This document shows, piece by piece, positions 17,551-25,738 of a stretch of DNA of 64,000 bases. The notes under the pieces were generated by a model. It was given only the letters and a program-made list of their open reading frames with translations, was not told the origin of the DNA and did no database searches. Position 1 is the stretch's first letter, and every line of letters begins with the position of its first letter. The position numbers and the translations under genes were made by a program. The DNA is taken from NCBI GenBank assembly GCA_036676195.1, contig JAKFDK010000081.1, positions 1 to 64,000 of the forward strand, written 5' to 3'. Source of the DNA: JAKFDK01 sp036676195 (GTDB lineage: Bacteria; Bacillota; Sulfobacillia; Symbiobacteriales; ZC4RG38).

Positions 17551-17638
17551 CGCCACCCCCGCGCCCGCGGCCAAAAATCCGGGCTTGAAAAAGGAGTCAT
17601 CGGGTCGGATGGCAAACAGGTAACCACGGGGTGACTCT

Positions 17639-18181
17639 ATGCTGGGTGCACGCATTCGCCAGTTTCGGCTGGAAAAGAACCTGAGCCTGCAGGAAATGGC
17701 CGATCGCACGGCCTTGAGCGTGAGCTTTCTGAGTCAGGTGGAGCGGGACGTCACCGAGCCCTCCATTACTTCGCTGCGGCGGATTGCGTCTGCCCTGGAG
17801 TTGCCGCTGTTCAACTTCCTGGGCGAGGGAATCGGCCCCCAGCAGGTGATCCGGCGCGGCGAGGGGCGCCGCCTGGAGTTGCCTGCATCCGGCCTGCGCT
17901 ACGAGTTCCTGATTCCGGCCGACTTTGCCACCCGGAAGATGGAAGTGTTCATCACCCACCTGGCCCCTGGCTGCGCCAGCGGCGACCATCCGGCCACCCA
18001 TCCGGGGGACGAATTCCTGTATGTACTGGGCGGCACCTGCGCCCTACAGGTCGGCGACGAGCACCTGGTGCTGGAAGAGGGCGACAGCATTTACTTCTAC
18101 GCCTCGATCCCCCACCATATCCGCAACTCCGGGGAGCGGGAACTGAAGCTGCTGGCCGCCGTGACACCGCCCGCCTTTTAG
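17639..18181 (+). CDS. XRE-family regulator with C-terminal cupin domain
   Basis: This 180-residue transcription factor has an N-terminal HTH (IRQFRLEKNLSLQEMADRT, about 6-60) and a C-terminal cupin sensor domain (HPATHPGDEFLYVLGG and EGDSIYFYASIPHH). Such proteins bind a small metabolite in the cupin and control adjacent catabolic genes. Its place just downstream of xanthine dehydrogenase, in the same direction, suggests it controls this cluster; the ligand is unknown. ATG 17639 is used. The upstream GGGG-TGACTCT is a weak site. A strong intrinsic terminator follows at 18219. Confidence 0.92.
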   Translation: MLGARIRQFRLEKNLSLQEMADRTALSVSFLSQVERDVTEPSITSLRRIASALELPLFNFLGEGIGPQQVIRRGEGRRLELPASGLRYEFLIPADFATRKMEVFITHLAPGCASGDHPATHPGDEFLYVLGGTCALQVGDEHLVLEEGDSIYFYASIPHHIRNSGERELKLLAAVTPPAF

Positions 18182-18218
18182 TCTGCTGTCGAGCAGCGCT
18201 TGCCTTGTGGTTCGCGCC

Positions 18219-18254
18219 GGAGCGCCACCCGTTCAGGGTGGCGCTCCTTGTTTA
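18219..18254 (+). terminator. Intrinsic terminator of the xdh-regulator unit
   Basis: The inverted repeat GGAGCGCCACCC / GGGTGGCGCTCC with a short loop is followed by TTGTTTAT, 38 bp after the regulator stop. This is a good intrinsic terminator on the plus strand. Confidence 0.85.
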
Positions 18255-18344
18255 TGCGCTTGCAACCTGGCACTCAAATGGGCGGAACGACACTGAACTA
18301 CCCGAAGCGGCGCTGCGGCTATTTACAGGCAACAATTTTTTGTA

Positions 18345-18612
18345 TAACGCCCTGGCTCGGCGGACACAATAGGGAAGCCCGGTGCTTACACACCGGGCAG
18401 GGCGGCCTCCGTTGTAGGCTTTGACTTGCGGAGAGGGATTGCCCTCTCCCTACAAGCTAAGGGAGAGGAGTTTTAGCAAGAGGGTCGAGAGAAGGAGCCA
18501 AAAGACCGCTTCTCCCAACTTGCTCATGCTTCCACCCCCTTCCATTCCACTCGGCGCCGCCTTACCTGTATATACGGAAGGACCCGCGAAAAGGTTCGCG
18601 GGTCCTTCTCTG
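18345..18612. repeat. Tandem 275-bp repeat unit, copy 1
   Basis: This unit recurs 275 bp downstream with roughly 90% identity by eye. Each unit has the same ordered parts: an 8-bp-stem hairpin GCCCGGTG/CACCGGGC (18377-18398), an inverted GGAGAGGG/CCCTCTCC pair that overlaps the end of a minus-strand hydrophobic micro-ORF, and a second hairpin GACCCGCGAA/TTCGCGGGTC near 18581-18604. There is no transposase or terminal inverted repeat, so it does not look like an insertion sequence. Confidence 0.85.
18450..18527 (-). CDS. 25-residue hydrophobic micro-protein, copy 1
   Basis: The minus-strand ORF starts MSKLGEAVFW, is Leu-rich thereafter, and ends KLLSLSL. It reads ATG (18527) to TAG and has AAGGGGGTGG six bases upstream. 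The product would be a single short membrane helix. It shares its first ten residues with copy 2, and the substitutions between copies keep the residues hydrophobic or are silent. That pattern fits selection on a peptide. It resembles the size class of type I toxin peptides, but no family match can be claimed from sequence reading alone. Confidence 0.55.
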   Translation of the reverse strand: MSKLGEAVFWLLLSTLLLKLLSLSL

Positions 18613-18619
18613 TCTTGCA

Positions 18620-18887
18620 TAAGGCCCCGGCTCTGCGGTCACAATAGAGAAGCCCGGTGCTTACACACCGGGCAGGGCGGCCGCCGTTGTAGGCTTTGAC
18701 TTGCGGAGAGGGATTACCCTCTCCCTACAAGTTAAGGGAGAGGAGTTTCAGCAAGAGGGTCAGGATCATCAGCCAAAAGACTGCTTCTCCCAACTTGCTC
18801 ATGCTTCCACCCCCTTCCATTCCACTCGGCGCCGCCTTACCTGTATATACGGAAGGACCCGCGAAAAGGTTCGCGGGTCTTTCCTCT
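18620..18887. repeat. Tandem 275-bp repeat unit, copy 2
   Basis: Second copy of the unit starting at 18345, with the same hairpins (18652-18673 and 18856-18879) and the same micro-ORF. On the plus strand the last hairpin is followed by TTTCCTCTTT, so it could terminate plus-strand transcription. On the minus strand it stands between the amidohydrolase stop (18913) and the micro-ORF. Confidence 0.85.
18725..18802 (-). CDS. 25-residue hydrophobic micro-protein, copy 2
   Basis: The minus-strand ORF starts MSKLGEAVFW and ends KLLSLNL, with ATG 18802 to TAG and the same AAGGGGGTGG site. It differs from copy 1 at seven codons; of these three are silent and four exchange residues: Leu/Met, Leu/Ile, Ser/Leu and Ser/Asn. 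The stop codon lies inside a GGGAGAGG/CCTCTCC hairpin, so translation and the hairpin would interfere with each other. It lies 110 bp downstream of the D-aminoacylase-like gene on the same strand. Confidence 0.55.
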   Translation of the reverse strand: MSKLGEAVFWLMILTLLLKLLSLNL

Positions 18888-18912
18888 TTATGGGCCAGGG
18901 CGGTCCCCCCGC

Positions 18913-20526
18913 CTACTGCCCCTTGCGCAGCACCTGTCCGGGGCGGGCGCCGGTGTGGCGGCCGTCGCGCACCACAAACTGGCCGTTTACCAGCACGTGG
19001 GGAATGCCAGTGGCATACTGGCGCGGCTCCATATACGTGGCCGGATCGCCCACGGTGGCGGGGTCGAACACAGTCAGGTCGGCCCGCAGCCCTTCCCGCA
19101 CCAGGCCCCGGTCCCGCAGGCCCAGGCGCTGGGCCGGGGCAGAGGTCATGTGGCGCACCGCTTCGGGCAGCGTAAGCAGGTTCTCGTCGCGGCAGTACTT
19201 GCCCAGTACCCGGGCGAAGGCGCCGTGGCTGCGGGGGTGCGGCTTGGAGCCCAGCAGCAGCCCGTCGGTGCAGACCATCTGAACCGGGTGCGCCAGGGCC
19301 TGGCGAATGCACTCCTCGCTGGCAATGAAGTCGATCATGCCCACGGCGCCGCCCTCTTCCAGCAGCAGGTTGAAGGCAGCCCCGGCCGGGTCCTCGCCCC
19401 GGCCGCGGGCGGCGGCAATCTCCACCAGATGCTTGCCCTCCACCCAGCGGTTGGCGGCGGTCTGCACCGATGTAATGAAGATGCCGTCCCAGCCGGCGCA
19501 GCGGGCCAGGTTGTCCCAGCCGCCCGCCTCCGGGGGCAATCCGCTGGCGATCTCGTGCTGGATGCGTCGGCGCAGAGCAGGCTTCTGCAGCCGCTCCAGC
19601 ATCGGCCCGGCCCCCCCCTCCACCGCCCACGGCGGCAAGATGGCCGAAAGGATGGTGCTACCGGCAGTATAGGGGTACTGGTCAAAACAGACGTCGATGC
19701 CCCGGTCGCGGGCCCGCTCCAGCTTCTCCAGGGCCAGGGGCATTTTGTGCCAGTTCTGGCGGCCCACGGCCTTGAAGTGGCTGATCAGCAGCTTGACTCC
19801 GGCCTGTTCGGCAATGGCCAGGGTCTCGTCAATGGCCTCCAGCCAGTAGTCGGCCTCGTTGCGCATGTGGATGACCATCAGGCCGTCGTGGCAGGCCACC
19901 ACCCTGTATTGCTCCACCAGTTCGGCGGTGTCGGCGAAGACGCAGGGCAGGTAGATGAGTCCGATGGACATGCCGAAGGCGCCGGCGGCCATGCACTCGC
20001 CGATTAATCCCTTCATTATATTCATCTCGCTGGCGGTGGGCGCCCGGTTCTCCAGCCCCAGCACCCACTGGCGGATGTTGCCCTGGGGCACCAGGGCGGC
20101 CAAGTTCAGCCCCGGCCGGGCCGCCGCCACCGCCTGCAGGTAATCGTCAAACGTCTCCCAGGACCAGTCCAGGCTGGGGTCGCCGTCGAGCCCGGCAATG
20201 TAGCGGCGCCAGCCGGCAGCATGCTCCCGCCGGACGGGGGCGGCGCCGATGCCGTCCTGGCCCAGCAGGTCGGTGGTGATGCCCTGGCGTACCTTGGCCT
20301 CCAGGGCCGGATCGGCCAGGACCATCAGGTCGGAGTGGGTGTGGGTGTCAATAAATCCGGGGCTGACCACCAGGCCGGAAACGTCGGTCACCGGGCCGTC
20401 GGCCCCATCCAGGCTGGGCGCCACGGCGGCGATGGTATCGCCCCGGATGCCCACGTCGGCCCGGAGCCACGGGTTGCCGGTGCCATCCACCACCCGGCCG
20501 CCGCGCAGGATGCAGTCAAAGGTCAC
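18913..20526 (-). CDS. N-acyl-D-amino-acid deacylase family amidohydrolase
   Basis: This 537-residue zinc amidohydrolase has DTHTHSDL (HxH metal pair), LLISHFKA, HMRNE and the family signature HPRSHGAFARVLGKY near residue 430. D-aminoacylases of this size remove N-acyl groups from D-amino acids; in a hydantoin cluster the likely substrates are N-carbamoyl or N-acyl amino acids, which is inference. GTG 20526 is the start: GGAGG lies seven bases upstream, and the GTGA overlaps the stop of the upstream peptidase gene. The open frame continues upstream to 20703 but is Arg-rich and unlike the family. It is the most distal gene of the minus-strand catabolic operon. Confidence 0.92.
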   Translation of the reverse strand: MTFDCILRGGRVVDGTGNPWLRADVGIRGDTIAAVAPSLDGADGPVTDVSGLVVSPGFIDTHTHSDLMVLADPALEAKVRQGITTDLLGQDGIGAAPVRREHAAGWRRYIAGLDGDPSLDWSWETFDDYLQAVAAARPGLNLAALVPQGNIRQWVLGLENRAPTASEMNIMKGLIGECMAAGAFGMSIGLIYLPCVFADTAELVEQYRVVACHDGLMVIHMRNEADYWLEAIDETLAIAEQAGVKLLISHFKAVGRQNWHKMPLALEKLERARDRGIDVCFDQYPYTAGSTILSAILPPWAVEGGAGPMLERLQKPALRRRIQHEIASGLPPEAGGWDNLARCAGWDGIFITSVQTAANRWVEGKHLVEIAAARGRGEDPAGAAFNLLLEEGGAVGMIDFIASEECIRQALAHPVQMVCTDGLLLGSKPHPRSHGAFARVLGKYCRDENLLTLPEAVRHMTSAPAQRLGLRDRGLVREGLRADLTVFDPATVGDPATYMEPRQYATGIPHVLVNGQFVVRDGRHTGARPGQVLRKGQ

Positions 20527-21698
20527 GGCAATACCTCCAGCCTGCTCAGAGCCTGCGCCAGGGCCTGATAGCCGGCGGCGGCACCATAGAGCTGGTCCAG
20601 CGCCAGGAATTCGTCTACAATATGCGCTTCCGCCTCGCGGCCCGGCCCGTAACCCACGGTGGGAATGCCCAGCACCCCGGCGGCGCCGGAGCCGTTGGTG
20701 CAAAAGCTGTACTTGCTGAGTTGCGGGTTCTGCCCTGCCGCCACCAGAGCGGCCCGGGCTGCCTGGGCCAGGGGGCTGTCCGGCCGGGTTTTCCAGGCCG
20801 GGGCAAAGGCGCGGTGGGTAAATTCGGCCCCGGTATAGGTGCGCACCGGGGTTTCGGCCAGCCGCGCGTCGGCGGCGATGCCGAGTCGCTCGGCCAGGTC
20901 CGCCACCTGATCCACCACCCCTTCGGCGGTGTCCTGCACCAGCAGGCGGCGGTCAAAGGTGGCCCGGCAGCCGGAAGGCACCACCGACAGGCCGGGGTAC
21001 GGGTGGGATTTAACATCGGTCACTTCCAGAATGGCCGGGCCGAGCAGTTCGTCGGTTGGCAGCGGCAGGTCGCTTTCCACGGCGCTGATCAGGCGGGCCA
21101 TGGCCTTGACGGCGTTCACGCCCAGGTCGGGCCGCGAGGAGTGGGCCGGGCGGCCCCGGGTTTCCACAATGATTTCGGCCCGGCCGCGCTGGCCGATGTT
21201 CAGGTTCAGTTCGCTGGCTTCCATAATGACCACGGCGGCGGGCTGCCGGCGGCGGCAGACATGGACCAGGGCCGGCCCCTCGGCCGGTTCTTCACAGACG
21301 CTGCAGCACACGTAAACGGTGCCCAGGTCGCCCGGGTCCCGGGCCCACTGGCCCACCCCCCAGATGGCGGCGGCGGCGGCCCCTTTCATGTCGGATGCGC
21401 CGCGACCGTACAGGCGGCCGTTTACCACCGCCCCGCCCAGCGGGTCGTGCTGCCACTGGTGGGCGTCCCACGGCACCGTGTCCAGGTGGGCGTCGAACAG
21501 CACCGAACCGCGGCCACGGCCGCGGATGACGCCGACCACGTTGCCCCAGTCGTCCACATGCACCTCGTGGTAGCCCAGGGCGTGCATGCCCTGCTGCACG
21601 GCCCGGGCGACCTCGCCCTCCCGGCCGGTCAGGCTGGGCGTGCGCACCAGCCGCTGGGCCAGGGCCAGAACCTCCTGCTGCTGTGCCGGTCCCATCAT
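20523..21698 (-). CDS. M20-family peptidase/deacylase, YgeY-like
   Basis: This 391-residue dinuclear zinc hydrolase has motifs DAHLDTVPW, GRGASDMKGA, CSVCEEPAEGP and EAHIVDEF. The closest named group I recognise is YgeY, a selenium-metabolism-linked hydrolase of the ArgE/DapE superfamily that travels with SsnA, dihydropyrimidinase and xanthine dehydrogenase genes; the substrate of that group is not established. The start ATG 21698 overlaps the threonine synthase stop as ATGA; ATG 21695 directly after it is an alternative. Confidence 0.88.
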   Translation of the reverse strand: MMGPAQQQEVLALAQRLVRTPSLTGREGEVARAVQQGMHALGYHEVHVDDWGNVVGVIRGRGRGSVLFDAHLDTVPWDAHQWQHDPLGGAVVNGRLYGRGASDMKGAAAAAIWGVGQWARDPGDLGTVYVCCSVCEEPAEGPALVHVCRRRQPAAVVIMEASELNLNIGQRGRAEIIVETRGRPAHSSRPDLGVNAVKAMARLISAVESDLPLPTDELLGPAILEVTDVKSHPYPGLSVVPSGCRATFDRRLLVQDTAEGVVDQVADLAERLGIAADARLAETPVRTYTGAEFTHRAFAPAWKTRPDSPLAQAARAALVAAGQNPQLSKYSFCTNGSGAAGVLGIPTVGYGPGREAEAHIVDEFLALDQLYGAAAGYQALAQALSRLEVLP

Positions 21699-22948
21699 GC
21701 TCCCGCCCCCTGGGTGAATTCTGCCGGCAAGGCCGCCGCCAGGGCCTGCAGGTCTGGCGCTACCTTGTGCGGGGCGCCGGCGGCGTCGATGGCGTTCTTT
21801 ACGTCCTTCAGGCCGGTGCCGGTGATCATGGCCACCACCCGCTCCCCGGGGCCGATGATGCCCCGGGTGACGGCCTGGCGCAGCCCGGCGATGCCGGCGG
21901 CGGCGGCAGGTTCGGCAAACACGCCGCTGTGGCGGCCGGTGAAGCGCATGGCAGCGCGGATGTCATCGTCGGTGACGATCACGAAGGTGCCGCCGGAGTC
22001 GTTGACGGCGCCGGCGGCCTTGACGGCGTTGCGGGGCAGACCCACCGCAATGCCGTCGGCAATGGTGCCCTCGCCCGCCGGCGCCAGCTCACCGGTGCGC
22101 CAGTAGCGGGTAATGCCCTGGCTGCCTTCGGCCTGTACGGCCAGCAGCCTGGGCAGCTTTTTGATCCAGCCCAGCCGGTGCAGGTCGGTAAAGCCCTTGT
22201 AGATTCCGGCGATGGTGCAGCCGTCGCCCACCGACACGACCAGCCAGTCGGGTGCGTCCCAGCCCAGTTGCTGGGCGATTTCCAGCCCGGCCGTTTTCTT
22301 CCCCTCAACCAGGTAGGGGTTAACGGCGCAGTTGCGGTTGTACCAGCCGTAACGGGGGGCCGCCTCCTGGCAGAGCTGGTAGGCTTCCTGGTAGCTGCCC
22401 TGCACGCTGAACACATGGGCGCCGAACATGAGGAGCTGGGCGATCTTGCCCTGGGCGGCGTAATGGGGCACAAAGATCACTGCCGGCAGCCCCACGGTGG
22501 CGCAGTGGCCGGCCAGAGAGGAAGCGGCGTTGCCGGTGGAGGAACATGCCACCACCGGCGCCCCGGCCTCCAGGGCCTTGGCCACCCCTATGGCGGAGGC
22601 ACGGTCTTTCAGAGAGCCGGTGGGGTTGCCGCCTTCGTCCTTGAGCCAGACCTCCCGCAGCCCCAGGGCTTCGGCCAGGCGGCGGGCGGGCAGCAGCGGG
22701 GTGCCGCCAGTGCGCAGGGGCGGGCGGGTGGTCGCCGGGTCCACCGGCAGCAGGGGCGCAAACCGCCACAGGCTGGAGTCGGCGGAGCGCTCCACGTCGG
22801 CGGGCCGCCAGCGGGCCGCCATGGCGTCGTAGTCGTAGACCACATCGAGGATGCCCCGGATGCCACAGGCGGGGCAGGTGGTGGCGGTGGGCACCGCCGG
22901 ATAGGTGGTGCCGCACTCCACGCACTGCAGGTGCCGGACAAACTCCAT
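21695..22948 (-). CDS. thrC: Threonine synthase (PLP-dependent)
   Basis: This 417-residue fold-type II PLP enzyme begins with a zinc-knuckle CVEC...CPACG and has the cofactor lysine in NPTGSLKDRAS (about 110-120). Threonine synthase makes threonine from O-phosphohomoserine, but in a catabolic operon with hydantoinase and amidohydrolases this paralogue may instead act as a beta-eliminating or deaminating enzyme such as a diaminopropionate- or carbamoyl-serine-type lyase. The assignment by family is firm; the substrate is not. It is the third gene of a tightly spaced minus-strand operon (37 bp after the hydantoinase). Confidence 0.85.
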   Translation of the reverse strand: MEFVRHLQCVECGTTYPAVPTATTCPACGIRGILDVVYDYDAMAARWRPADVERSADSSLWRFAPLLPVDPATTRPPLRTGGTPLLPARRLAEALGLREVWLKDEGGNPTGSLKDRASAIGVAKALEAGAPVVACSSTGNAASSLAGHCATVGLPAVIFVPHYAAQGKIAQLLMFGAHVFSVQGSYQEAYQLCQEAAPRYGWYNRNCAVNPYLVEGKKTAGLEIAQQLGWDAPDWLVVSVGDGCTIAGIYKGFTDLHRLGWIKKLPRLLAVQAEGSQGITRYWRTGELAPAGEGTIADGIAVGLPRNAVKAAGAVNDSGGTFVIVTDDDIRAAMRFTGRHSGVFAEPAAAAGIAGLRQAVTRGIIGPGERVVAMITGTGLKDVKNAIDAAGAPHKVAPDLQALAAALPAEFTQGAGA

Positions 22949-22984
22949 ACCGCTTCGGACCTCCTTGCCGCTACGGGAATACCG

Positions 22985-24364
22985 CTATGGGACCGGGTTT
23001 CGGGTGGCCTGCCGGCCCCAGCCGGCGGCGTCGCCGGTGGGTTTGCCTTCGCCGGCCACCAGGCGGCCGCGGGCCAGCACGTACCGGGCCAGCCCCTGCA
23101 CTTCCATACCCTCGTACAGGCAGTGGTCCACCCGGGAATGCTGGGTGCAGGCCGACAGGGCCCGCCGGGGGGCCGGGTCCCACACCACCAGGTCGGCGTC
23201 AGCCCCGATCTGCACCGTTCCCTTCTGCGGGTACAGGCCGAAGATGCGGGCCGCCCGGGTAGACGTACGGGCCACAAATTCGGACGGCCTCCAGGCGCCG
23301 GCGGCCACGCCGTGGGTCCAGAGCAGGGCCAGCCGCTCCTCAATGCCGGGGGCGCCATTGGGCATGCAGGTAAAATCCTCCCGGCCGCGGTCCTTGTGGC
23401 CATGCAGATGCCATGGGCAGTGGTCGGTGGCCACCAGGTCCAGGGTGCCTTCCGCCAGGCCGTCCCACAGGGCCCGGCGGTCGGACTCGGGCCGCAGGGG
23501 CGGCGACAGCACGTAGGGCGCCGCTGCGAACCCGGGCTGCTGGTATTCACGGTCGGTCAGCATCAGGTGCGGCACGCAGGCCTCGGCCCACACCGGCCGT
23601 CCGGCCAGGCGGGCAGCCCGGATCGGGGCCAGGGCCGCGGCGCAGGTCACGTGGACAATATACACCGGCGCTGCGGCCATTTCCGCCAAAGCCAGCGCCC
23701 GCACGGTGGCCTCGGCTTCGGTCAGGGGCGGCCGGGCGGCGCCGTGCCGGCCTGGCTGCAGGCGGCCGGCCGCCCTGGCTTCGGCCTGCAGCACCTCGAT
23801 GACCTCGCCGTTTTCGGCATGTACCAGGGTAAGGGCACCGCTGCCCGCCGCCGCCCGCATGATGCGGAATGCCTCGCCGTCGTTCACCATGATCCGGCCC
23901 TTGTAGGCCAGGTAGATCTTCACCGAAGGCACCCCCGCCGCCACCACGGCGGGCAATTCGGCCAGGACCTCGGCCCGCGGGTCGATGATGCCCATGTGAA
24001 AGCTGTAGTCGATGCAGGCCTTACCGGCAGCCCGCTCCTGCCACTGGGCCAGCGCCGTCTGCAGGCCGGCGCCGCGCTCCTGGGTGATCATGTCCAGCAC
24101 ACAGGTGGTGCCGCCGGCGGCGGCGGCCGCTGTGCCGGAGTACCAGTCATCGGCGGTGGTGATCTCGCCTGCCGGCATTTCGAGATGGGTGTGCGGGTCG
24201 ATGCCGCCGGGCATGACCAGGCAGCCGCCGGCATCCAACACATGGTCACCGGGCTGCGGGGGAACCTGCCCCACCGCTGTGATGTGGCCGCCCGCAACCC
24301 GTACGTCGGCGGAGAAGCTGGCGGCGGCGGTAACCACGGTGCCGCCGCGAATAACTGATTCCAT
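22985..24364 (-). CDS. Dihydropyrimidinase / D-hydantoinase
   Basis: This 459-residue cyclic-amide hydrolase opens dihydropyrimidine, hydantoin or related rings. It has GGIDPHTHLEM (HxH), VKIYLAYKG with the lysine that is carbamylated to bridge the two zincs, HAENGEV, YIVHVTC and ATDHCPWH. The length and motif order are those of D-hydantoinases. ATG 24364 is the start. It lies between SsnA (28 bp) and threonine synthase (37 bp) and is part of the purine/hydantoin degradation operon. Confidence 0.92.
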   Translation of the reverse strand: MESVIRGGTVVTAAASFSADVRVAGGHITAVGQVPPQPGDHVLDAGGCLVMPGGIDPHTHLEMPAGEITTADDWYSGTAAAAAGGTTCVLDMITQERGAGLQTALAQWQERAAGKACIDYSFHMGIIDPRAEVLAELPAVVAAGVPSVKIYLAYKGRIMVNDGEAFRIMRAAAGSGALTLVHAENGEVIEVLQAEARAAGRLQPGRHGAARPPLTEAEATVRALALAEMAAAPVYIVHVTCAAALAPIRAARLAGRPVWAEACVPHLMLTDREYQQPGFAAAPYVLSPPLRPESDRRALWDGLAEGTLDLVATDHCPWHLHGHKDRGREDFTCMPNGAPGIEERLALLWTHGVAAGAWRPSEFVARTSTRAARIFGLYPQKGTVQIGADADLVVWDPAPRRALSACTQHSRVDHCLYEGMEVQGLARYVLARGRLVAGEGKPTGDAAGWGRQATRNPVP

Positions 24365-24391
24365 GGCTCTCCCCCTCTGCCGCTGCTGCCG

Positions 24392-25735
24392 TCAGAACCG
24401 CTCCCAGGTGGCCCGGGCCACCGGCAGCGCCGCCCTGGCGACGGCAGCTTCATCGATCCCGGGCAGTTGCCGGTCACGCAGTACCACCTGACCATCCACC
24501 AGCACCGTATGCGCCTGGGCGGCGCTCAAACCAAACTGCAGGTGCCAGGGCAGGTTGCCGCCGTCCAGCGGCGTGGGCGGGTAATAGTCCCAGAGCACGA
24601 TGTCCGCCAGGGCGGCAGGCTCCAGGCGCCCCACCGGGGTGCCCCAGATGCGCGTGGCCAGGCGGGCGTTGCCGTGCAGCAGCACGCGGGCGAACTCGCC
24701 CACCCCGGCTCCGGGTGTGCCGGTCATATGGGCATGCAGCGCCGCCGCCGTGCGCAGGGTCTCCAGCATGTCCCACAGGTAGCCGTCGGTGCCCAGCGCC
24801 ACCGGCACCCCGTGCGCCTGCATGCGCAGGGCCCGGGCCCAGCCGACGGCGTTGCCCAGGTTGGAGTGGGGCTGGTGGCTGACGGTCGTTTGCGTTTGCG
24901 CCAGCAGGCCCATCTCGTGCTCGTCGATATGCACGCAGTGGCCGAGGATGGTGTCCGCCCCGAGGATGCCCTGGTCCAGCAGCCGTTCCACCACCTTCTC
25001 GCCATGGTGGACTCGGCTGTGGGCGCCGTCTTCCGGCCCCTCGGCGCAGTGGATGTGCAGCCCGCAGCCCGCGGCCCGGGCCGCAGCGCCGGCGCGGGCC
25101 AGGGTCTCGTTGCCGACGGTAAAGGAGGCGTGCAGGCCGAACTTGGCCGCCAGCCGCCCGCCCCGGCCGCCGCCCACCCGCTCCAGGAAGCGGACGTTTT
25201 CCGCCTCCCCGGCCCGCGCCGGTTCGGGGCCGTCGCGGTCGGAGACCTCGTAACACAGGCAGGCCCGCAGCCCCAGGGTGTCCATGGCTTCGGCGATGCG
25301 GTCCAGGGAACCGGCGACAGCACTCGGGCTGGCGTGGTGGTCCACCACGGTGGTGCAGCCGGCCCGCAGGGCAGCGATGCCGCCCAGCAGGGCGCTGTAA
25401 TAGACGCCCTGGGCGTCCAGGGCTTTATCGAGCCGCCACCACAGGCGCTCCAGCACCTGGCGGAAGGTCTGCGGGGGCGGGTCCTTCAGGGCCAGGCCAC
25501 GGGCAAAGGTGCCATAAAAGTGGCCGTGGGCGTTGATCAGCCCGGGGGTGATCAGGCGGCCCCCGGCCTGTAGGACCGTCACTCCGGGGTGCTGCGCCTG
25601 CAGGGCGGCGAAATCCCCCACCTGCCGGATACGGTTCGCCGCCAGCAGCACGCCGCCCCCGGAGAGGATGGTATCGTGGCTGTCCATGGTGACCACGGTT
25701 CCGGGACCGATGAGCAGGGAGGGCAGACCCGTCAT
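24392..25735 (-). CDS. ssnA: Putative selenium-metabolism amidohydrolase SsnA
   Basis: This 447-residue amidohydrolase of the chlorohydrolase/guanine-deaminase superfamily has NAHGHFYG, DHHASPSA, HCAEGPEDG, LGHCVHID and LGTDGY, with SHQPHSNLGNAVGW matching the SsnA hallmark region. SsnA genes are conserved beside selenium-dependent molybdenum hydroxylases; the reaction is not established, but an amidine or ring deaminase is likely. The start ATG 25735 is 3 bp after the upstream stop, so the genes are probably co-translated. Confidence 0.88.
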   Translation of the reverse strand: MTGLPSLLIGPGTVVTMDSHDTILSGGGVLLAANRIRQVGDFAALQAQHPGVTVLQAGGRLITPGLINAHGHFYGTFARGLALKDPPPQTFRQVLERLWWRLDKALDAQGVYYSALLGGIAALRAGCTTVVDHHASPSAVAGSLDRIAEAMDTLGLRACLCYEVSDRDGPEPARAGEAENVRFLERVGGGRGGRLAAKFGLHASFTVGNETLARAGAAARAAGCGLHIHCAEGPEDGAHSRVHHGEKVVERLLDQGILGADTILGHCVHIDEHEMGLLAQTQTTVSHQPHSNLGNAVGWARALRMQAHGVPVALGTDGYLWDMLETLRTAAALHAHMTGTPGAGVGEFARVLLHGNARLATRIWGTPVGRLEPAALADIVLWDYYPPTPLDGGNLPWHLQFGLSAAQAHTVLVDGQVVLRDRQLPGIDEAAVARAALPVARATWERF

Positions 25736-25738
25736 GGC

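Noticed and set aside
18345..18887. CRISPR array or insertion sequence at the tandem repeats
   Set aside because: The repeat period is 275 bp with two copies only, no spacers, no Cas genes, no transposase and no terminal inverted repeats.
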